From the IMG/VR virus record IMGVR_UViG_3300011244_000002, positions 1 through 45,406 of that record: a DNA stretch of 45,406 bases; one strand, 5' to 3'. Below the pieces are notes generated by a model. It searched no databases, was not told where the DNA came from, and saw only the letters and a list, made by a program, of their open reading frames with translations. This document shows, one piece after another, positions 31,628 to 40,196 of this stretch. This DNA comes from a virus. Each line of letters begins with the position of its first letter. Positions within the stretch are counted from its first letter, which is position 1. Made by a program: the position numbers and the translations under genes.

Positions 31628-31783
31628 TCACCAGTGCCGCCCGTACCCGAAGTAGCCCGTGAGCAGTAGGACCAACAGCACGAGGCACACCAGCCACAGG
31701 GCATTGCGGCGGTCGGGCCACGCGATGCCACCGCCTCCGCCGAGGGCAAGGACCAGGATGATGAGGATGATGAGTAGCAGCAT
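31628..31783 (-). CDS. DUF3309-like small membrane protein
   Basis: 51 residues with two hydrophobic spans (LLLIILIILVLALGGGGG and LWLVCLVLLVLLLTGYFGY) joined by WPDRRN, similar to DUF3309 peptides. Its ATG shares the A of the upstream stop (TGATG). A lysis or membrane role is possible but unproven. Confidence 0.66.
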   Translation of the reverse strand: MLLLIILIILVLALGGGGGIAWPDRRNALWLVCLVLLVLLLTGYFGYGRHW

Positions 31784-32220
31784 CACGGGCTCCCTAGGAA
31801 CTCCCACCCTTTGGTCGGCTTCGCGGCCGGCGCCGCGGCGGGTATTGCTGGTTCGGGGTGTGGGTCGCCAAGCTTGGGAAGCCGGCCAACAAGGCAATTG
31901 ATTGCTTGGGTCGCCACGTCCATCTGCCGCATCGCTTCTGGTGACCCCAGCTTGGTCAAGTCCTTGGCCCACCCCTGCAACTCGCCATGTGTCCCCACAG
32001 TCGTTTCGGCTTTGAACGCCATAGGGCCAGCGCGGGTCGGCGATTCGCTCTCCTGTGTCACCTCCAACCTATCCGCGACCATCGTGAAGCTAACCACGGG
32101 CAGGTCGTGACGATTGAACACAACCTTAATGTCGTGAGCGTGGACGCTCTGCCCATTAATGACAAGCAACACCGGGCGGCCAAAGCGGTCAGTCTTGATC
32201 TGAATGGTTTGTGGGTTCAT
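31783..32220 (-). CDS. Hypothetical protein, tail-fibre region
   Basis: 145 residues: a beta-rich start (IQIKTDRFGRPVLLVINGQS, IKVVFNRHDLPVVSFTMV), a helical part and a Pro/Ala-rich end. Not recognised; may be a fibre chaperone by position. Confidence 0.6.
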   Translation of the reverse strand: MNPQTIQIKTDRFGRPVLLVINGQSVHAHDIKVVFNRHDLPVVSFTMVADRLEVTQESESPTRAGPMAFKAETTVGTHGELQGWAKDLTKLGSPEAMRQMDVATQAINCLVGRLPKLGDPHPEPAIPAAAPAAKPTKGWEFLGSP

Positions 32221-32229
32221 GGCCGTATC

Positions 32230-33153
32230 TTACGCCGTCCCCGTGATATTCGGGATGATGCTCATCGTCCCTTTCATGAGCGTATTCTTTTGCGTCGCGT
32301 CCGCGGTCAGCACCGCCTCGATCTCAAACACCCACATGTTGGGGCTGCCAGGTGCCAGGGCCGCGGTAGTCGTCGCCGACAGGTTCGTAACCTGAAGCGT
32401 CTGGGCGCCGGCGGGGGCCACCACACTCAGGACGTTGGTGAAGAACCGCGTACCCGAGATGCTCGCCAACATGCTGCTGACGGCGTTGGCTTTGAGCGTG
32501 ACGGTCCACAACGTCAGGTCGGCGGGCCACACAGCACCGGTCGGCTTCGGAATGCTCAGCACCTGCCCGGTGGTGCTGTTGTATGCGTCGCCCTGCTTCA
32601 AGGCGATATGGCCGTTGCTGTACCCGCCGATAACCGCCTGGACACCGCCAGCCGTGATGAGGCTCGTCTGCGACTGGATGATCGCCAGCGTTACCCCCGC
32701 ATCCCCCAACGCCTTCCCCGCGGAGTCCGCGATGGCGTGGCCGGCGAGGAGTTCGTCCCAGATCGCGTCGGCGATGGTCGCGTTGGTCAAAGGTGCATCC
32801 ACCAGCCTGAACCCGATGTCCACCGCGTAGAAGTCCGTCCCGCTGGCGTCCGTGATGGTGACGACCGCCTCCCATGCCCCGGCGGCAAACACCGCGTCGG
32901 CGATGTCCAGCCGGTACAGGCCCGGCGCGTCGGTGCTGTGTATTTCCTTAAAGCCCCAATCGCTATGTGCGTCAGTAAGAGCAGACAGCGAAGCCGGCGC
33001 GACATCCGAGACGGTCACATCGTTATCTGTCTCGACCCGCGAATAAGCAATGTCGATGTCAGTATGGGCCAAGCCCGTCGCCGGCGCGCCCGTGGTCAAG
33101 TTGACCTTGACGAATACGGTGTAGTCGGTTTGTCCTGCGATTACGTCGCGCAT
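32230..33153 (-). CDS. Baseplate / receptor-binding-type protein
   Basis: 307 residues. The N-terminal 110 form a BppU-like beta domain (DYTVFVKVNLTTGAPATGL ... DWGFKEIHSTDAPGLYRLDI, AWEAVVTITDASGTDFYAVD), typical of upper-baseplate proteins that anchor receptor-binding parts; the rest is beta-rich. It lies next to the esterase fibre gene. Confidence 0.68.
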   Translation of the reverse strand: MRDVIAGQTDYTVFVKVNLTTGAPATGLAHTDIDIAYSRVETDNDVTVSDVAPASLSALTDAHSDWGFKEIHSTDAPGLYRLDIADAVFAAGAWEAVVTITDASGTDFYAVDIGFRLVDAPLTNATIADAIWDELLAGHAIADSAGKALGDAGVTLAIIQSQTSLITAGGVQAVIGGYSNGHIALKQGDAYNSTTGQVLSIPKPTGAVWPADLTLWTVTLKANAVSSMLASISGTRFFTNVLSVVAPAGAQTLQVTNLSATTTAALAPGSPNMWVFEIEAVLTADATQKNTLMKGTMSIIPNITGTA

Positions 33154-33156
33154 CGG

Positions 33157-34809
33157 CTATTGAAGCAGGCCACCAGATAGGTTCGCACCAACGCCACCAC
33201 CGCCGCCGCCGCCTCCCGACCCCAGCCCCTCGGTCACCGTCGCGAACCAGTGATAGGCGTCGAGCTGCCCGATCATGTTGTATCCCGCCTGCGTCGGATG
33301 GATTCCGTCTGTGGTCAACGAAGGCATGTCCGCGAACAGGTCGTACACCCACGGGTTGCCGGCATAGACGCGAACGCCGGCGGGGTTGTCCGAGGCAGCG
33401 GCGATTTCCCGCTGCGCCTGCTGGTAGAGCCGCAGGGCGGCATACCGGTCGGCGGGGGCGATGACCCGCGCCGCGAAGTAGTCCCAGGCGAAGGTCTGAT
33501 ACAGCAACCAGATCCGCGCGACCGTCGGGACGTTGGCCGTTACGTAATCGACCGCCGCCTGGAGCTTGTCCTTGAACGTGCCCGCAGCGACCGTGCCGGC
33601 ATCGTTAATCCCGATACGGGCCTGCCAGTCGGTGCTGCCCGCGGCGACCATCGCGTCCTTGTGGGCGATCAGCGTCGCGGTCGGCGTGAGGTCGGCGTTA
33701 ACGAACGCCCCAATCCCGCCGCCCGCTACCCCGCTGGCCCCGGCGGCGATGCCGGTCGTGTTGAGCAGCCCCTCCAGCGTCGTCCCCATCGTCGTCACCG
33801 ACTGCGGGGAGCCACCGCTGGTGATCGAGTCGCCCGACTGGTAAATGATGGGCACCACCAGCGCCACGGGGCGGGTGGTGCGGCCGGTGGCCTGGAGCAG
33901 GTAGTCGCTGGCCGCCGTCGCGGCCACGCTGTCGGTGACGATCTGCTTGTAGACGTACCGGGTGTCAGCGGTCAGCCCGGTGTCGGTGAACGACAGCAGG
34001 TTGTCGGTGCCGGCGATCTTGTTGCCCGCGTTGGGCGTGTCGTTGATCGAGGCGAGCCGGTGATTCGTGTACGTGTACGGGTTGGTCCCGCCGCTCGCCG
34101 CAACGAAAGTCACCGCGAGGCTGTTGTGCGTTCGTGCGGCGACGCTCCCGACGCCCGGCGCCAGGGCCACGTCCACGCCGCCGTCGAAGTTATCGAAATG
34201 CGGGCCAGTGGTGTCACTGGCGACGTGCCCGTACGTGAATAGGCCCATCTTGCCGCGGGCCGAGATCGCGCTATCGGTCACGCTCAGACAATTGATCTGT
34301 CCCGCCTGCCAGGTGCCATCCGATTTCAGCCACTGGCTGTTACTGGACCGCTGGACACGGGCATAGATGTTCGTCCCGTTGACCCCAATCGTGATCGTGT
34401 AGGTAACGCCGGTGGCGAACGTGTGCGTGACCGTGCCGAGGGTCGTCTCCGCGCCGGCGACCTTCTTGCGAAGCGTGAAATTTGTCGTTCCCGCCGCCGC
34501 AGTCCCCAATATGGCGGAGTAATAGGTATTGGCTGATGTTGAAACTCGAATCGCAGGACCACCGATAGACCCGTCTTCGGCGCCAACCAGCACATCCTGA
34601 ACCTGCACTTCGTAGATGTCGGCGCCGGGATCTTCGCTTCGGTAGTAGAGCCGGTTCTGCCCAGCGGTATTGCTGTTGCGGCAGCGGCCATTCGTGGAGT
34701 CGATAATCAGGGTCGCGGCGGTGTACGAACCGTGCCGCACCCAATTGGCGTTGTAGACGTTGAGCGCGTCGCCGCTTGTGCCGGTGAATGGGTCGGTTAC
34801 GTGAGCCAT
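33157..34809 (-). CDS. Tail fibre with SGNH/GDSL esterase domain
   Basis: 550 residues. A concanavalin-like lectin domain (about 1-210, FTGTSGDALNVYNANWV), a fibronectin-III-like strand region (215-310) and a C-terminal SGNH hydrolase: nucleophile Ser328 in SGDSITSGG, a GINDAG segment and DGIHPTQAGYN with Asp501 and His504. Such virion esterases remove acetyl groups from host surface glycans. It ends in a Gly-rich tail (SGGGGGGGGVGANLSGGLL). Confidence 0.83.
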   Translation of the reverse strand: MAHVTDPFTGTSGDALNVYNANWVRHGSYTAATLIIDSTNGRCRNSNTAGQNRLYYRSEDPGADIYEVQVQDVLVGAEDGSIGGPAIRVSTSANTYYSAILGTAAAGTTNFTLRKKVAGAETTLGTVTHTFATGVTYTITIGVNGTNIYARVQRSSNSQWLKSDGTWQAGQINCLSVTDSAISARGKMGLFTYGHVASDTTGPHFDNFDGGVDVALAPGVGSVAARTHNSLAVTFVAASGGTNPYTYTNHRLASINDTPNAGNKIAGTDNLLSFTDTGLTADTRYVYKQIVTDSVAATAASDYLLQATGRTTRPVALVVPIIYQSGDSITSGGSPQSVTTMGTTLEGLLNTTGIAAGASGVAGGGIGAFVNADLTPTATLIAHKDAMVAAGSTDWQARIGINDAGTVAAGTFKDKLQAAVDYVTANVPTVARIWLLYQTFAWDYFAARVIAPADRYAALRLYQQAQREIAAASDNPAGVRVYAGNPWVYDLFADMPSLTTDGIHPTQAGYNMIGQLDAYHWFATVTEGLGSGGGGGGGGVGANLSGGLLQ

Positions 34810-34895
34810 CTACTTACTTAGTTCGCCCCCGCCCACGCCGCCACCTTCGCCCGCCAGGCCGGCGGTCACGCCAGCCCCGCCACCAGCACAGTCAT
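34810..34895 (-). other. Two tiny overlapping ORFs in the gap before the esterase gene
   Basis: The stop of the 34892 gene overlaps an ATG (ATGA) that opens 9 codons; that stop overlaps a GTG (GTGA) opening 19 Gly-rich codons which end in TAG directly before the esterase ATG. Together the two read like the Gly-rich end of the esterase fibre. This is either a reinitiation ladder or a remnant of a lost gene end. Confidence 0.35.
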
Positions 34896-35149
34896 GATTT
34901 CACGCCTCGCAGCCACTCCGACACGCGACGCTTGACGGTGGCCGCCACGGCACCTGTGGCGAAGTACGCCAGATCGCCCAGTGCGGCGGTTTCGGGATTA
35001 TCCGGGGTCACTATCCCGAGCCCAGTAATCCACACCTTGCCGCCGCCTTCGACGGTGGTGAAACACTCATCGAGCGCTTCGCGAATGACCGTCTGCAGCT
35101 CGTCACGAAAACGGTGCAGTGCCGCGACCTCTTTTGTCATCTGTGGCAT
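34892..35149 (-). CDS. Hypothetical protein between fibre genes
   Basis: 85 residues: a helical start (VAALHRFRDELQTVIREALD) and a compact end. The start at 35149 shares its A with the tailspike stop (TAATG). Family not recognised. Confidence 0.62.
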   Translation of the reverse strand: MPQMTKEVAALHRFRDELQTVIREALDECFTTVEGGGKVWITGLGIVTPDNPETAALGDLAYFATGAVAATVKRRVSEWLRGVKS

Positions 35150-36903
35150 TAGTTCAGCCCCACCCACTCCCGCACCCGCTTGACGTGAGGCGCCGCGTCC
35201 GCCGCCGCGACGTCGCCGGCACGCAGACGATCTACAAGAGTCTTGACCCACGAACCGTCCAGAGCCGGGCAGGCGGCATGGCGTTGCACGTTGAGCTTGT
35301 CGATGTTCGTGCGGTTGCCCTTGCGAATTACCTGCGCGTCAGCCCAGCCAAAAGCGTGGTTGTCGGCACCTTCCGCCGACACGTCGCCTTCCCACGGCCA
35401 GCCTTGGTTCGGATCTTTTGACCGCGGCCCGATGTTCAAGCACGGGTGCGGCACGTCAACACCTTTAGACGCGCCGGGTGGCAGGGCGAACACGTTACCG
35501 GCAATGACTCCCTGTGAATGGAAGTCCAGCCCGCCCGTGCCGTGCTTTTCTCCGCCGTAGCCAGCCGCGGCGCCACCAGAGATGACCGCGTTGCCCACGA
35601 ACGCCGTATGTTCCGGACCATTGAGCAGCGCCCCGATGGGCTGGTCGATCATGCAGCAACCGCGAACCGCGCCACCGTCAGGCCGAACCTGAAAACCCAT
35701 GAACCCATTGCGGATCGCAAGGCAGGCGAGGAATTTCCAGTCACGGGCGCCGGTGTCGTAGATCGGCCCGTTCGCCTTGTCGCGCATCAAAGACCCGTTC
35801 GCGTATGCCGCGTGCTCGAACATGGAGCGTTTTGCATTTGTCTTGTCTGACTCCCACCCGTTGCCCACGAACGCCCACCGTTCCCACGTCACGTCGCGGG
35901 CGAATGCGCCGTAGACTCCCTGCCCAAGGTACCCGCTTCCGATGTTGTCGGCCGACACTCCATCGGACCACCGGTGATGCTCGCTCAGCCCGCCGATGGG
36001 CTTGTGGGCGTACGTCACGCCGTTGGAGAAGCCACGGAGCAGCACCCGCCGCACGGTCAGGTTCTTGACGGCGGCGCTCAAGTAGATCGCAGCGTTACCT
36101 GACGTGCCGCCCTCGCGGACGATATGCACGTCCTGCACCAGCACGTCACTGCACGGCTTGGTGAAGTGGATGCCGTGGCTCGACTCAGGCGAAATCTTCG
36201 GCGGCGCCCCGGTGCCCCATGCACCGATGACGATGCCGCTGACCGCCACGTTGAACTGCCGGCGCCACGACCCGCCGCGCTCCAGCAACAGTTGATCGCC
36301 CGTGCCGAGCGTCGCGGGCGGCTGTTCGCCCTTGCGGACCTGGTGCCGCTTCGCCCCGGCGGGCAGCGGCGGCAGTTCTCCCGTCGGCGGCGGCTCCGGG
36401 TCGGGCGTGCCGATGACGGGGGCGATGGTCACCCGCGCCACCACGAACTCGCCGCCGTCCAATCCGATCTTGGCCAGGGCCGCCGACGCGAACCCACGGG
36501 CGCTCAACTGGTAGCTGCCGGCGGGCACGAGTAACGGCTTGGGGCGCCCATTATCGTCAGTGCTGAGCGTCAGGGGGCGCACCGTCTCCACCCGGTCAAT
36601 CGCCGATGGTTCGACGAGCGGCGCGCCTACCCGGTTGAGCCAAAACCTCACTGCCGGCGCATCGCTGATGCCGACGACGGTTTCGCCGGGCTTGAGCGTG
36701 TCACCATCCACCACGTTCCGGAGCGTCTTGCCGGTGCCTACTTCGCTGACCACAAGCGTCACGGACGGCACGCCGGGGGGGGGCGGCGCGTCTGGGTAGA
36801 ACCGCTCAACCACTGCCACGTACACGCCCAGCGATGCGCTCGCCAGTGGATAGGCGGCGCGGGCGGGGGCCAGGAGCAATTCCACGGGGTGGGGCATGTT
36901 CAA
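35149..36903 (-). CDS. Right-handed beta-helix tailspike, putative depolymerase
   Basis: 584 residues: N-terminal virion-binding part with two small beta domains (to about 170), then a parallel beta-helix with successive short turns (DVLVQDVHIVREGGTSGNA, KNLTVRRVLLRGFSNGV, VTWERWAFVGNGW, AFVGNAVISGG). This fold is common in phage polysaccharide lyases and hydrolases; no catalytic residue can be fixed. A second start at 36897 is equally likely. It adjoins the esterase fibre. Confidence 0.8.
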   Translation of the reverse strand: MNMPHPVELLLAPARAAYPLASASLGVYVAVVERFYPDAPPPPGVPSVTLVVSEVGTGKTLRNVVDGDTLKPGETVVGISDAPAVRFWLNRVGAPLVEPSAIDRVETVRPLTLSTDDNGRPKPLLVPAGSYQLSARGFASAALAKIGLDGGEFVVARVTIAPVIGTPDPEPPPTGELPPLPAGAKRHQVRKGEQPPATLGTGDQLLLERGGSWRRQFNVAVSGIVIGAWGTGAPPKISPESSHGIHFTKPCSDVLVQDVHIVREGGTSGNAAIYLSAAVKNLTVRRVLLRGFSNGVTYAHKPIGGLSEHHRWSDGVSADNIGSGYLGQGVYGAFARDVTWERWAFVGNGWESDKTNAKRSMFEHAAYANGSLMRDKANGPIYDTGARDWKFLACLAIRNGFMGFQVRPDGGAVRGCCMIDQPIGALLNGPEHTAFVGNAVISGGAAAGYGGEKHGTGGLDFHSQGVIAGNVFALPPGASKGVDVPHPCLNIGPRSKDPNQGWPWEGDVSAEGADNHAFGWADAQVIRKGNRTNIDKLNVQRHAACPALDGSWVKTLVDRLRAGDVAAADAAPHVKRVREWVGLN

Positions 36904-36956
36904 AAGGCTGGCGGCGGGTGAGCGCCGCCAACCCTCGGGGAAGGAGGAGGAATCGT

Positions 36957-37226
36957 TTACACCGGCGGAGTCACCGGGTCGGGCAGCGGGTTCTGCGGGT
37001 CAGTCCCGGCGGCTTCGGCTTCGCTGATGACGGCGTCCAGGGCCGCGTCGTCTGCCGCCTCGTCGGCGGCGCTCTTACCTTCCTCGGTGGCGGGCAAGCC
37101 ACCAGCGGCCACCTGCGCCCGCAGGGTAGCGATGGTTTCCCGGGCTTCGCGGAGCGTAACCACCCATCGGTCGGTGGTTGTCTTGATTCGGTCAATGAGT
37201 GCCTGTGTGGCGGCAGAGATTGCCAT
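36957..37226 (-). CDS. Small helical protein with acidic tail
   Basis: 89 residues with helix AISAATQALIDRIKTTTDRW and an Asp/Glu-rich end. ATG 37226 has AAGGG 5 nt upstream. A GTG at 37301, overlapping the upstream stop, would add a hydrophobic N-terminal segment (KLAQLAAALFVARKL), so two forms may be made. Confidence 0.65.
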   Translation of the reverse strand: MAISAATQALIDRIKTTTDRWVVTLREARETIATLRAQVAAGGLPATEEGKSAADEAADDAALDAVISEAEAAGTDPQNPLPDPVTPPV

Positions 37227-37297
37227 AACTACCCTTTCAAGTTTGGTGAGCTTTCGCGCCACGAACAGCGCGGCGGCGAGTTGTGCGAGCTTGAGAA

Positions 37298-37837
37298 TCA
37301 CGCCTTGCCCTTCTTCTCCGCGTCGGTGCCGGGCGGGACATCAGCCTTCCCCTTCTTCTCCGCGTCGGTGCCGGGCTGGACATCGACAATGAGCTGCGCG
37401 GCGGCGTGGGACAGAGCTGCTCGCTCAGCTTCGATAGCGGCAGCAGAAGTTTCCATGTCATCAGGCGTTAAGTCCGAAACCCTCCGCTTAGCGTCCGCCA
37501 CTTCACGCAGAAGCACACCCCTGTCGTGGTTGGCAAGCGTGTGAGTCGCAGTGGTGACCTTAACTACGCCTTCCACCTTTTCATCCACACACTTCACCCC
37601 TTTGGCCAGCTTCGTAGCGGCTGCCAAATTGTCCTGCTCCATCTTGAGTGTGGCCAGCTTTAGCTCTGCCTGAACCTTGTCAGCAGCCAACTGGAGCTTT
37701 TTGAACTCGAATCGCTGATTGAGCCAAATGCCCACCAGCCCAATCGCCGGCACTACCACGGCAATCACCACGTTCCCGTCCACCGCCGCCAGCGCCGTGC
37801 CGACAGCGGTCACCCCAATAATCACCAGGCTTTTCAC
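37298..37837 (-). CDS. Membrane-anchored coiled-coil protein
   Basis: 179 residues: two hydrophobic segments at the start (VIIGVTAVGTALAAV, VVIAVVVPAIGLVGIWL), then a long coiled coil and a C-terminal tandem repeat of 14 residues. ATGA overlaps link it to the genes on both sides. It resembles holin- or spanin-associated proteins by layout only. Confidence 0.68.
   Translation of the reverse strand: MKSLVIIGVTAVGTALAAVDGNVVIAVVVPAIGLVGIWLNQRFEFKKLQLAADKVQAELKLATLKMEQDNLAAATKLAKGVKCVDEKVEGVVKVTTATHTLANHDRGVLLREVADAKRRVSDLTPDDMETSAAAIEAERAALSHAAAQLIVDVQPGTDAEKKGKADVPPGTDAEKKGKA
37302..37385. repeat. 42-bp in-frame tandem repeat, two copies
   Basis: Two nearly identical 42-bp units encode DVQPGTDAEKKGKA and DVPPGTDAEKKGKA at the end of the coiled-coil gene. 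Copy number may vary between relatives. Confidence 0.85.
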
Positions 37838-38388
37838 GCCTCGCCCTCCACGACCGGCGACGGCGGCGGCCCCTCGGGGTCGGGCAGCGGCGGCACCTCC
37901 ACCTCGGGCTGGTCGCCGGCGGTGTTCAGCCGGTACTCGGACAGCAGGGCGTCCCGCTGCGCCGCGTCGTCGGCATCTTCGACGACAGGGGCGGTGTCCT
38001 TCATGGCGGCGATTTCAGCGGCGGCGATGTCGAGCCGGACCTGCATCCGCCCCACCTCGGCGGTCTGGCGCTCGGCCTCGGCACGCCAGCGCTCGGCCTC
38101 TTCCTTCTGCATCTCGCCGCCGGTCTGTGCCAGGAGCGCTTCCTGCTCCGCGGCGGCGAGCTTGTCGCGTACCCACTTGATGGCCCGTGAAAATTCGTTC
38201 ACGACGATTCCTTTATGCTTGGGGTCGATCTTGTCCGCCAGCCTCACCAGCCCGCCGATTTCCAGCGTGTCCACGGCGTCGCCGAAGATGGCAATGCGCA
38301 GGGCGACGGCCTCGCGGATGATGCTGCCGGCCAGCTTCTGGTCGGCGTGGTCGATGGTGCCGCGCAAATGGGGTCGTTTGTCGGGCAC
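37834..38388 (-). CDS. Coiled-coil protein
   Basis: 184 residues: a compact N-terminal domain (IREAVALRIAIFGDAVDTLE, KHKGIVVNEFSRAIKWVRD), a central coiled coil and a Pro/Glu-rich end. Not recognised; part of the overlapped run 36.9-39.5 kb. Confidence 0.64.
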   Translation of the reverse strand: MPDKRPHLRGTIDHADQKLAGSIIREAVALRIAIFGDAVDTLEIGGLVRLADKIDPKHKGIVVNEFSRAIKWVRDKLAAAEQEALLAQTGGEMQKEEAERWRAEAERQTAEVGRMQVRLDIAAAEIAAMKDTAPVVEDADDAAQRDALLSEYRLNTAGDQPEVEVPPLPDPEGPPPSPVVEGEA

Positions 38389-38391
38389 ACG

Positions 38392-38580
38392 TCAGGGCAA
38401 CGGCAAAACGTAGATGCTGACTCGCCGCACGGGCTGCGGGGTGCGGGTTGACTCTGGCGGCTTCTCATTGCCGGCGCGCCAGAAGCAGATGGGTTCGGGT
38501 CCGGGAAAACCGGAGAATTCGTGCCCATTGTAATGCCACTCGACGTGCATGAGCGTCAGGTCGTAGCGTCGCATCATCAC
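38392..38580 (-). CDS. Hypothetical small protein
   Basis: 62 residues with MRRYDLTLMHVEWHYNGHEF at the start and a basic end; the start overlaps the upstream stop. Not recognised. Confidence 0.55.
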   Translation of the reverse strand: MMMRRYDLTLMHVEWHYNGHEFSGFPGPEPICFWRAGNEKPPESTRTPQPVRRVSIYVLPLP

Positions 38581-38876
38581 ACCCCCAGCACGCGCAGCCC
38601 GATGGAGATCGCCGCGTCCACGATGCCCGCCAGCCGCTGGTCGAAACTGTCGGCGCGATCGACGGCGTGCCCCGCCGCCTCCAGGATGATGTTGTCCTTG
38701 GCAGCTTGGGCGATGCGCTCGAACCCGGGCTCGCCCCGTGCCAGGGCGAGCTGGCGGAGCTGCTTGGCGGTGTAGTCGGCCAGCGCCTTGCCGGCGACGA
38801 CGAGTTCCCTGCCGAAGTCCTTGGCGGCGGCACCAAACAGGACGGCGAGTTCTTTGCCGAGGTCGTTTTCGTTCAT
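38577..38876 (-). CDS. Hypothetical helical protein
   Basis: 99 residues, all-helical in appearance (LGKELAVLFGAAAKDFGREL, TAKQLRQLALARGE, LAGIVDAAISIGLRVLGV). Not recognised; lies in the putative lysis region. Confidence 0.62.
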   Translation of the reverse strand: MNENDLGKELAVLFGAAAKDFGRELVVAGKALADYTAKQLRQLALARGEPGFERIAQAAKDNIILEAAGHAVDRADSFDQRLAGIVDAAISIGLRVLGV

Positions 38877-38894
38877 GGCAGTGTTCCAGTTACT

Positions 38895-39038
38895 TCATTT
38901 CGTCCAATCTTCATCGACTCGCTCGACGCACTCATGCGGCACCCACACCCAGCGCTTGCCCCAGAACCACCCGCAGACCCGTGCCCACCGCCCGCCCCGC
39001 AGCCGCCGGTACCATTGGAAGTTTGCAAGCATTGTCAT
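38895..39038 (-). CDS. Small Trp/Arg-rich protein (47 aa)
   Basis: 47 residues rich in Trp and Arg (WYRRLRGGRWARVCGWFWGK). Its ATG overlaps the stop of the lipoprotein gene (ATGA). The amphipathic, aromatic makeup suggests membrane contact; function unknown. Confidence 0.55.
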   Translation of the reverse strand: MTMLANFQWYRRLRGGRWARVCGWFWGKRWVWVPHECVERVDEDWTK

Positions 39039-39472
39039 GGCGTCGCCGGCACCCCCACCTGTTTCCGCAGCTTGACCCCGAACTGCCGCACCCGCTCGCG
39101 GAGCGTGACGGCGCCGTTCGGGCCGATCTCCTTGCGGTCGAGCTGGGTGGAGATGCCAAGTTCGGCGTACTGCTCGACGACGGGCCAGTCCTCCAGGGCG
39201 AGCGGCCAATTGGCGGCGCGGACGTTGGTGGCGAAGCGCTCCAGGATGGCGCGGTCCACGCCCGGAGCCTTGGCGGCGTCGTCCAAGACGCGCGGCGCGA
39301 TGCCTTGAAGCTGTGGGCCCAGCACTTCGTCACGGGCGGCTTGGCCGGCGCACCCCGCCAACAGTGCCGCCGCCAAGGCAGCGAAGATGACCACCCAGAG
39401 CGCCAGCGCCGCCCGCTCGACGGAGTTGCGGCGGATGCAGGCACGGGCGGAATCGTATCGGCGGAGTGTCAT
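39035..39472 (-). CDS. Putative lipoprotein
   Basis: 145 residues. A basic N-terminus, hydrophobic stretch and lipobox ALLAGCAGQ (Cys at about 41) mark a lipoprotein signal; the mature part is a soluble helical domain. A small lipoprotein after a holin-like gene can be an outer spanin, which would suit a diderm host, but it is larger than typical Rz1. Confidence 0.66.
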   Translation of the reverse strand: MTLRRYDSARACIRRNSVERAALALWVVIFAALAAALLAGCAGQAARDEVLGPQLQGIAPRVLDDAAKAPGVDRAILERFATNVRAANWPLALEDWPVVEQYAELGISTQLDRKEIGPNGAVTLRERVRQFGVKLRKQVGVPATP

Positions 39473-39489
39473 GGGTTGGGCCTTTCGAT

Positions 39490-40071
39490 TTACGCGTGCG
39501 ATCCGGGATGCCGTATCGTCGGCTTCCAGGCTGGCGCCGCCGCCGCTGGCTGGGCCGCTGCGGGCTTCGCCGCTGCCGGGGCAGTCCGAATGGCGGTGCG
39601 CGGCGGGGACGCGGCAGCGTTCGCGGCAGGGGCAACGGCTGACGACAGCGGCCCCGGCTTCACGTTTCTCAGTGCCGCAACCCAGCTAGCGAACTCTTCC
39701 GGGTAGGGGAGCGGCGCCGGGTCGGGCGCCGGGGGCGGCGCCGCCTGCTGGGTGTTGGACGCCTGCTGGACGTTCGTGGGGGAGGCGCCGGTCTGCACGG
39801 TCACGGATGCCGCCTGGGGTGCGGAGGGCTGCGACCGCTTGCCCTCGGCATACTTTTGCATGGCATCCTCGGCGCCATTGAGTACGATCACCGCCCCCCA
39901 GAGCCCCCCGACGGTCATCGCGAAGTTTTCCCACATTTTCCGCTTCTGTTCGCGGTCCTGATTCGGATCGGCAAAGAGAATCGGCATCAGCGCCATGATG
40001 GTGCCGAGGGTCGCCGCCATCGCTTTTCGCGAGCGGAGCAGGCCGATGATGCCGTTGAGGTTCGCGGTCAT
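39490..40071 (-). CDS. Holin-like membrane protein with Pro/Ala tail
   Basis: 193 residues. Two hydrophobic helices (AMAATLGTIMALMPILFA and FAMTVGGLWGAVIVLNGAED) lie in the first 70 residues; the rest is Ala/Pro-rich and probably disordered. GGTGG lies 8 nt before the ATG. Holin is the most natural guess given two spans and neighbouring lipoprotein and membrane genes. Confidence 0.6.
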   Translation of the reverse strand: MTANLNGIIGLLRSRKAMAATLGTIMALMPILFADPNQDREQKRKMWENFAMTVGGLWGAVIVLNGAEDAMQKYAEGKRSQPSAPQAASVTVQTGASPTNVQQASNTQQAAPPPAPDPAPLPYPEEFASWVAALRNVKPGPLSSAVAPAANAAASPPRTAIRTAPAAAKPAAAQPAAAAPAWKPTIRHPGSHA

Positions 40072-40196
40072 GGCTGAAACCACCGTCGAACGATCCAATC
40101 CCCAAGCCTGTCCAGGACGAACGTCCAAAAGTGGTACATGACAACCGTGAGCGGCACGACCAAGGCTGCCCAGATGAGGATGATTGGAATTCTCAT
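40068..40196 (-). CDS. Small single-span membrane protein (42 aa)
   Basis: 42 residues with one transmembrane span (PIILIWAALVVPLTVVMYHF) and a basic end. Its stop overlaps the holin-like start (ATGA), and its ATG coincides with the 3' end of the tRNA-like element. A holin modulator is possible. Confidence 0.6.
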   Translation of the reverse strand: MRIPIILIWAALVVPLTVVMYHFWTFVLDRLGDWIVRRWFQP

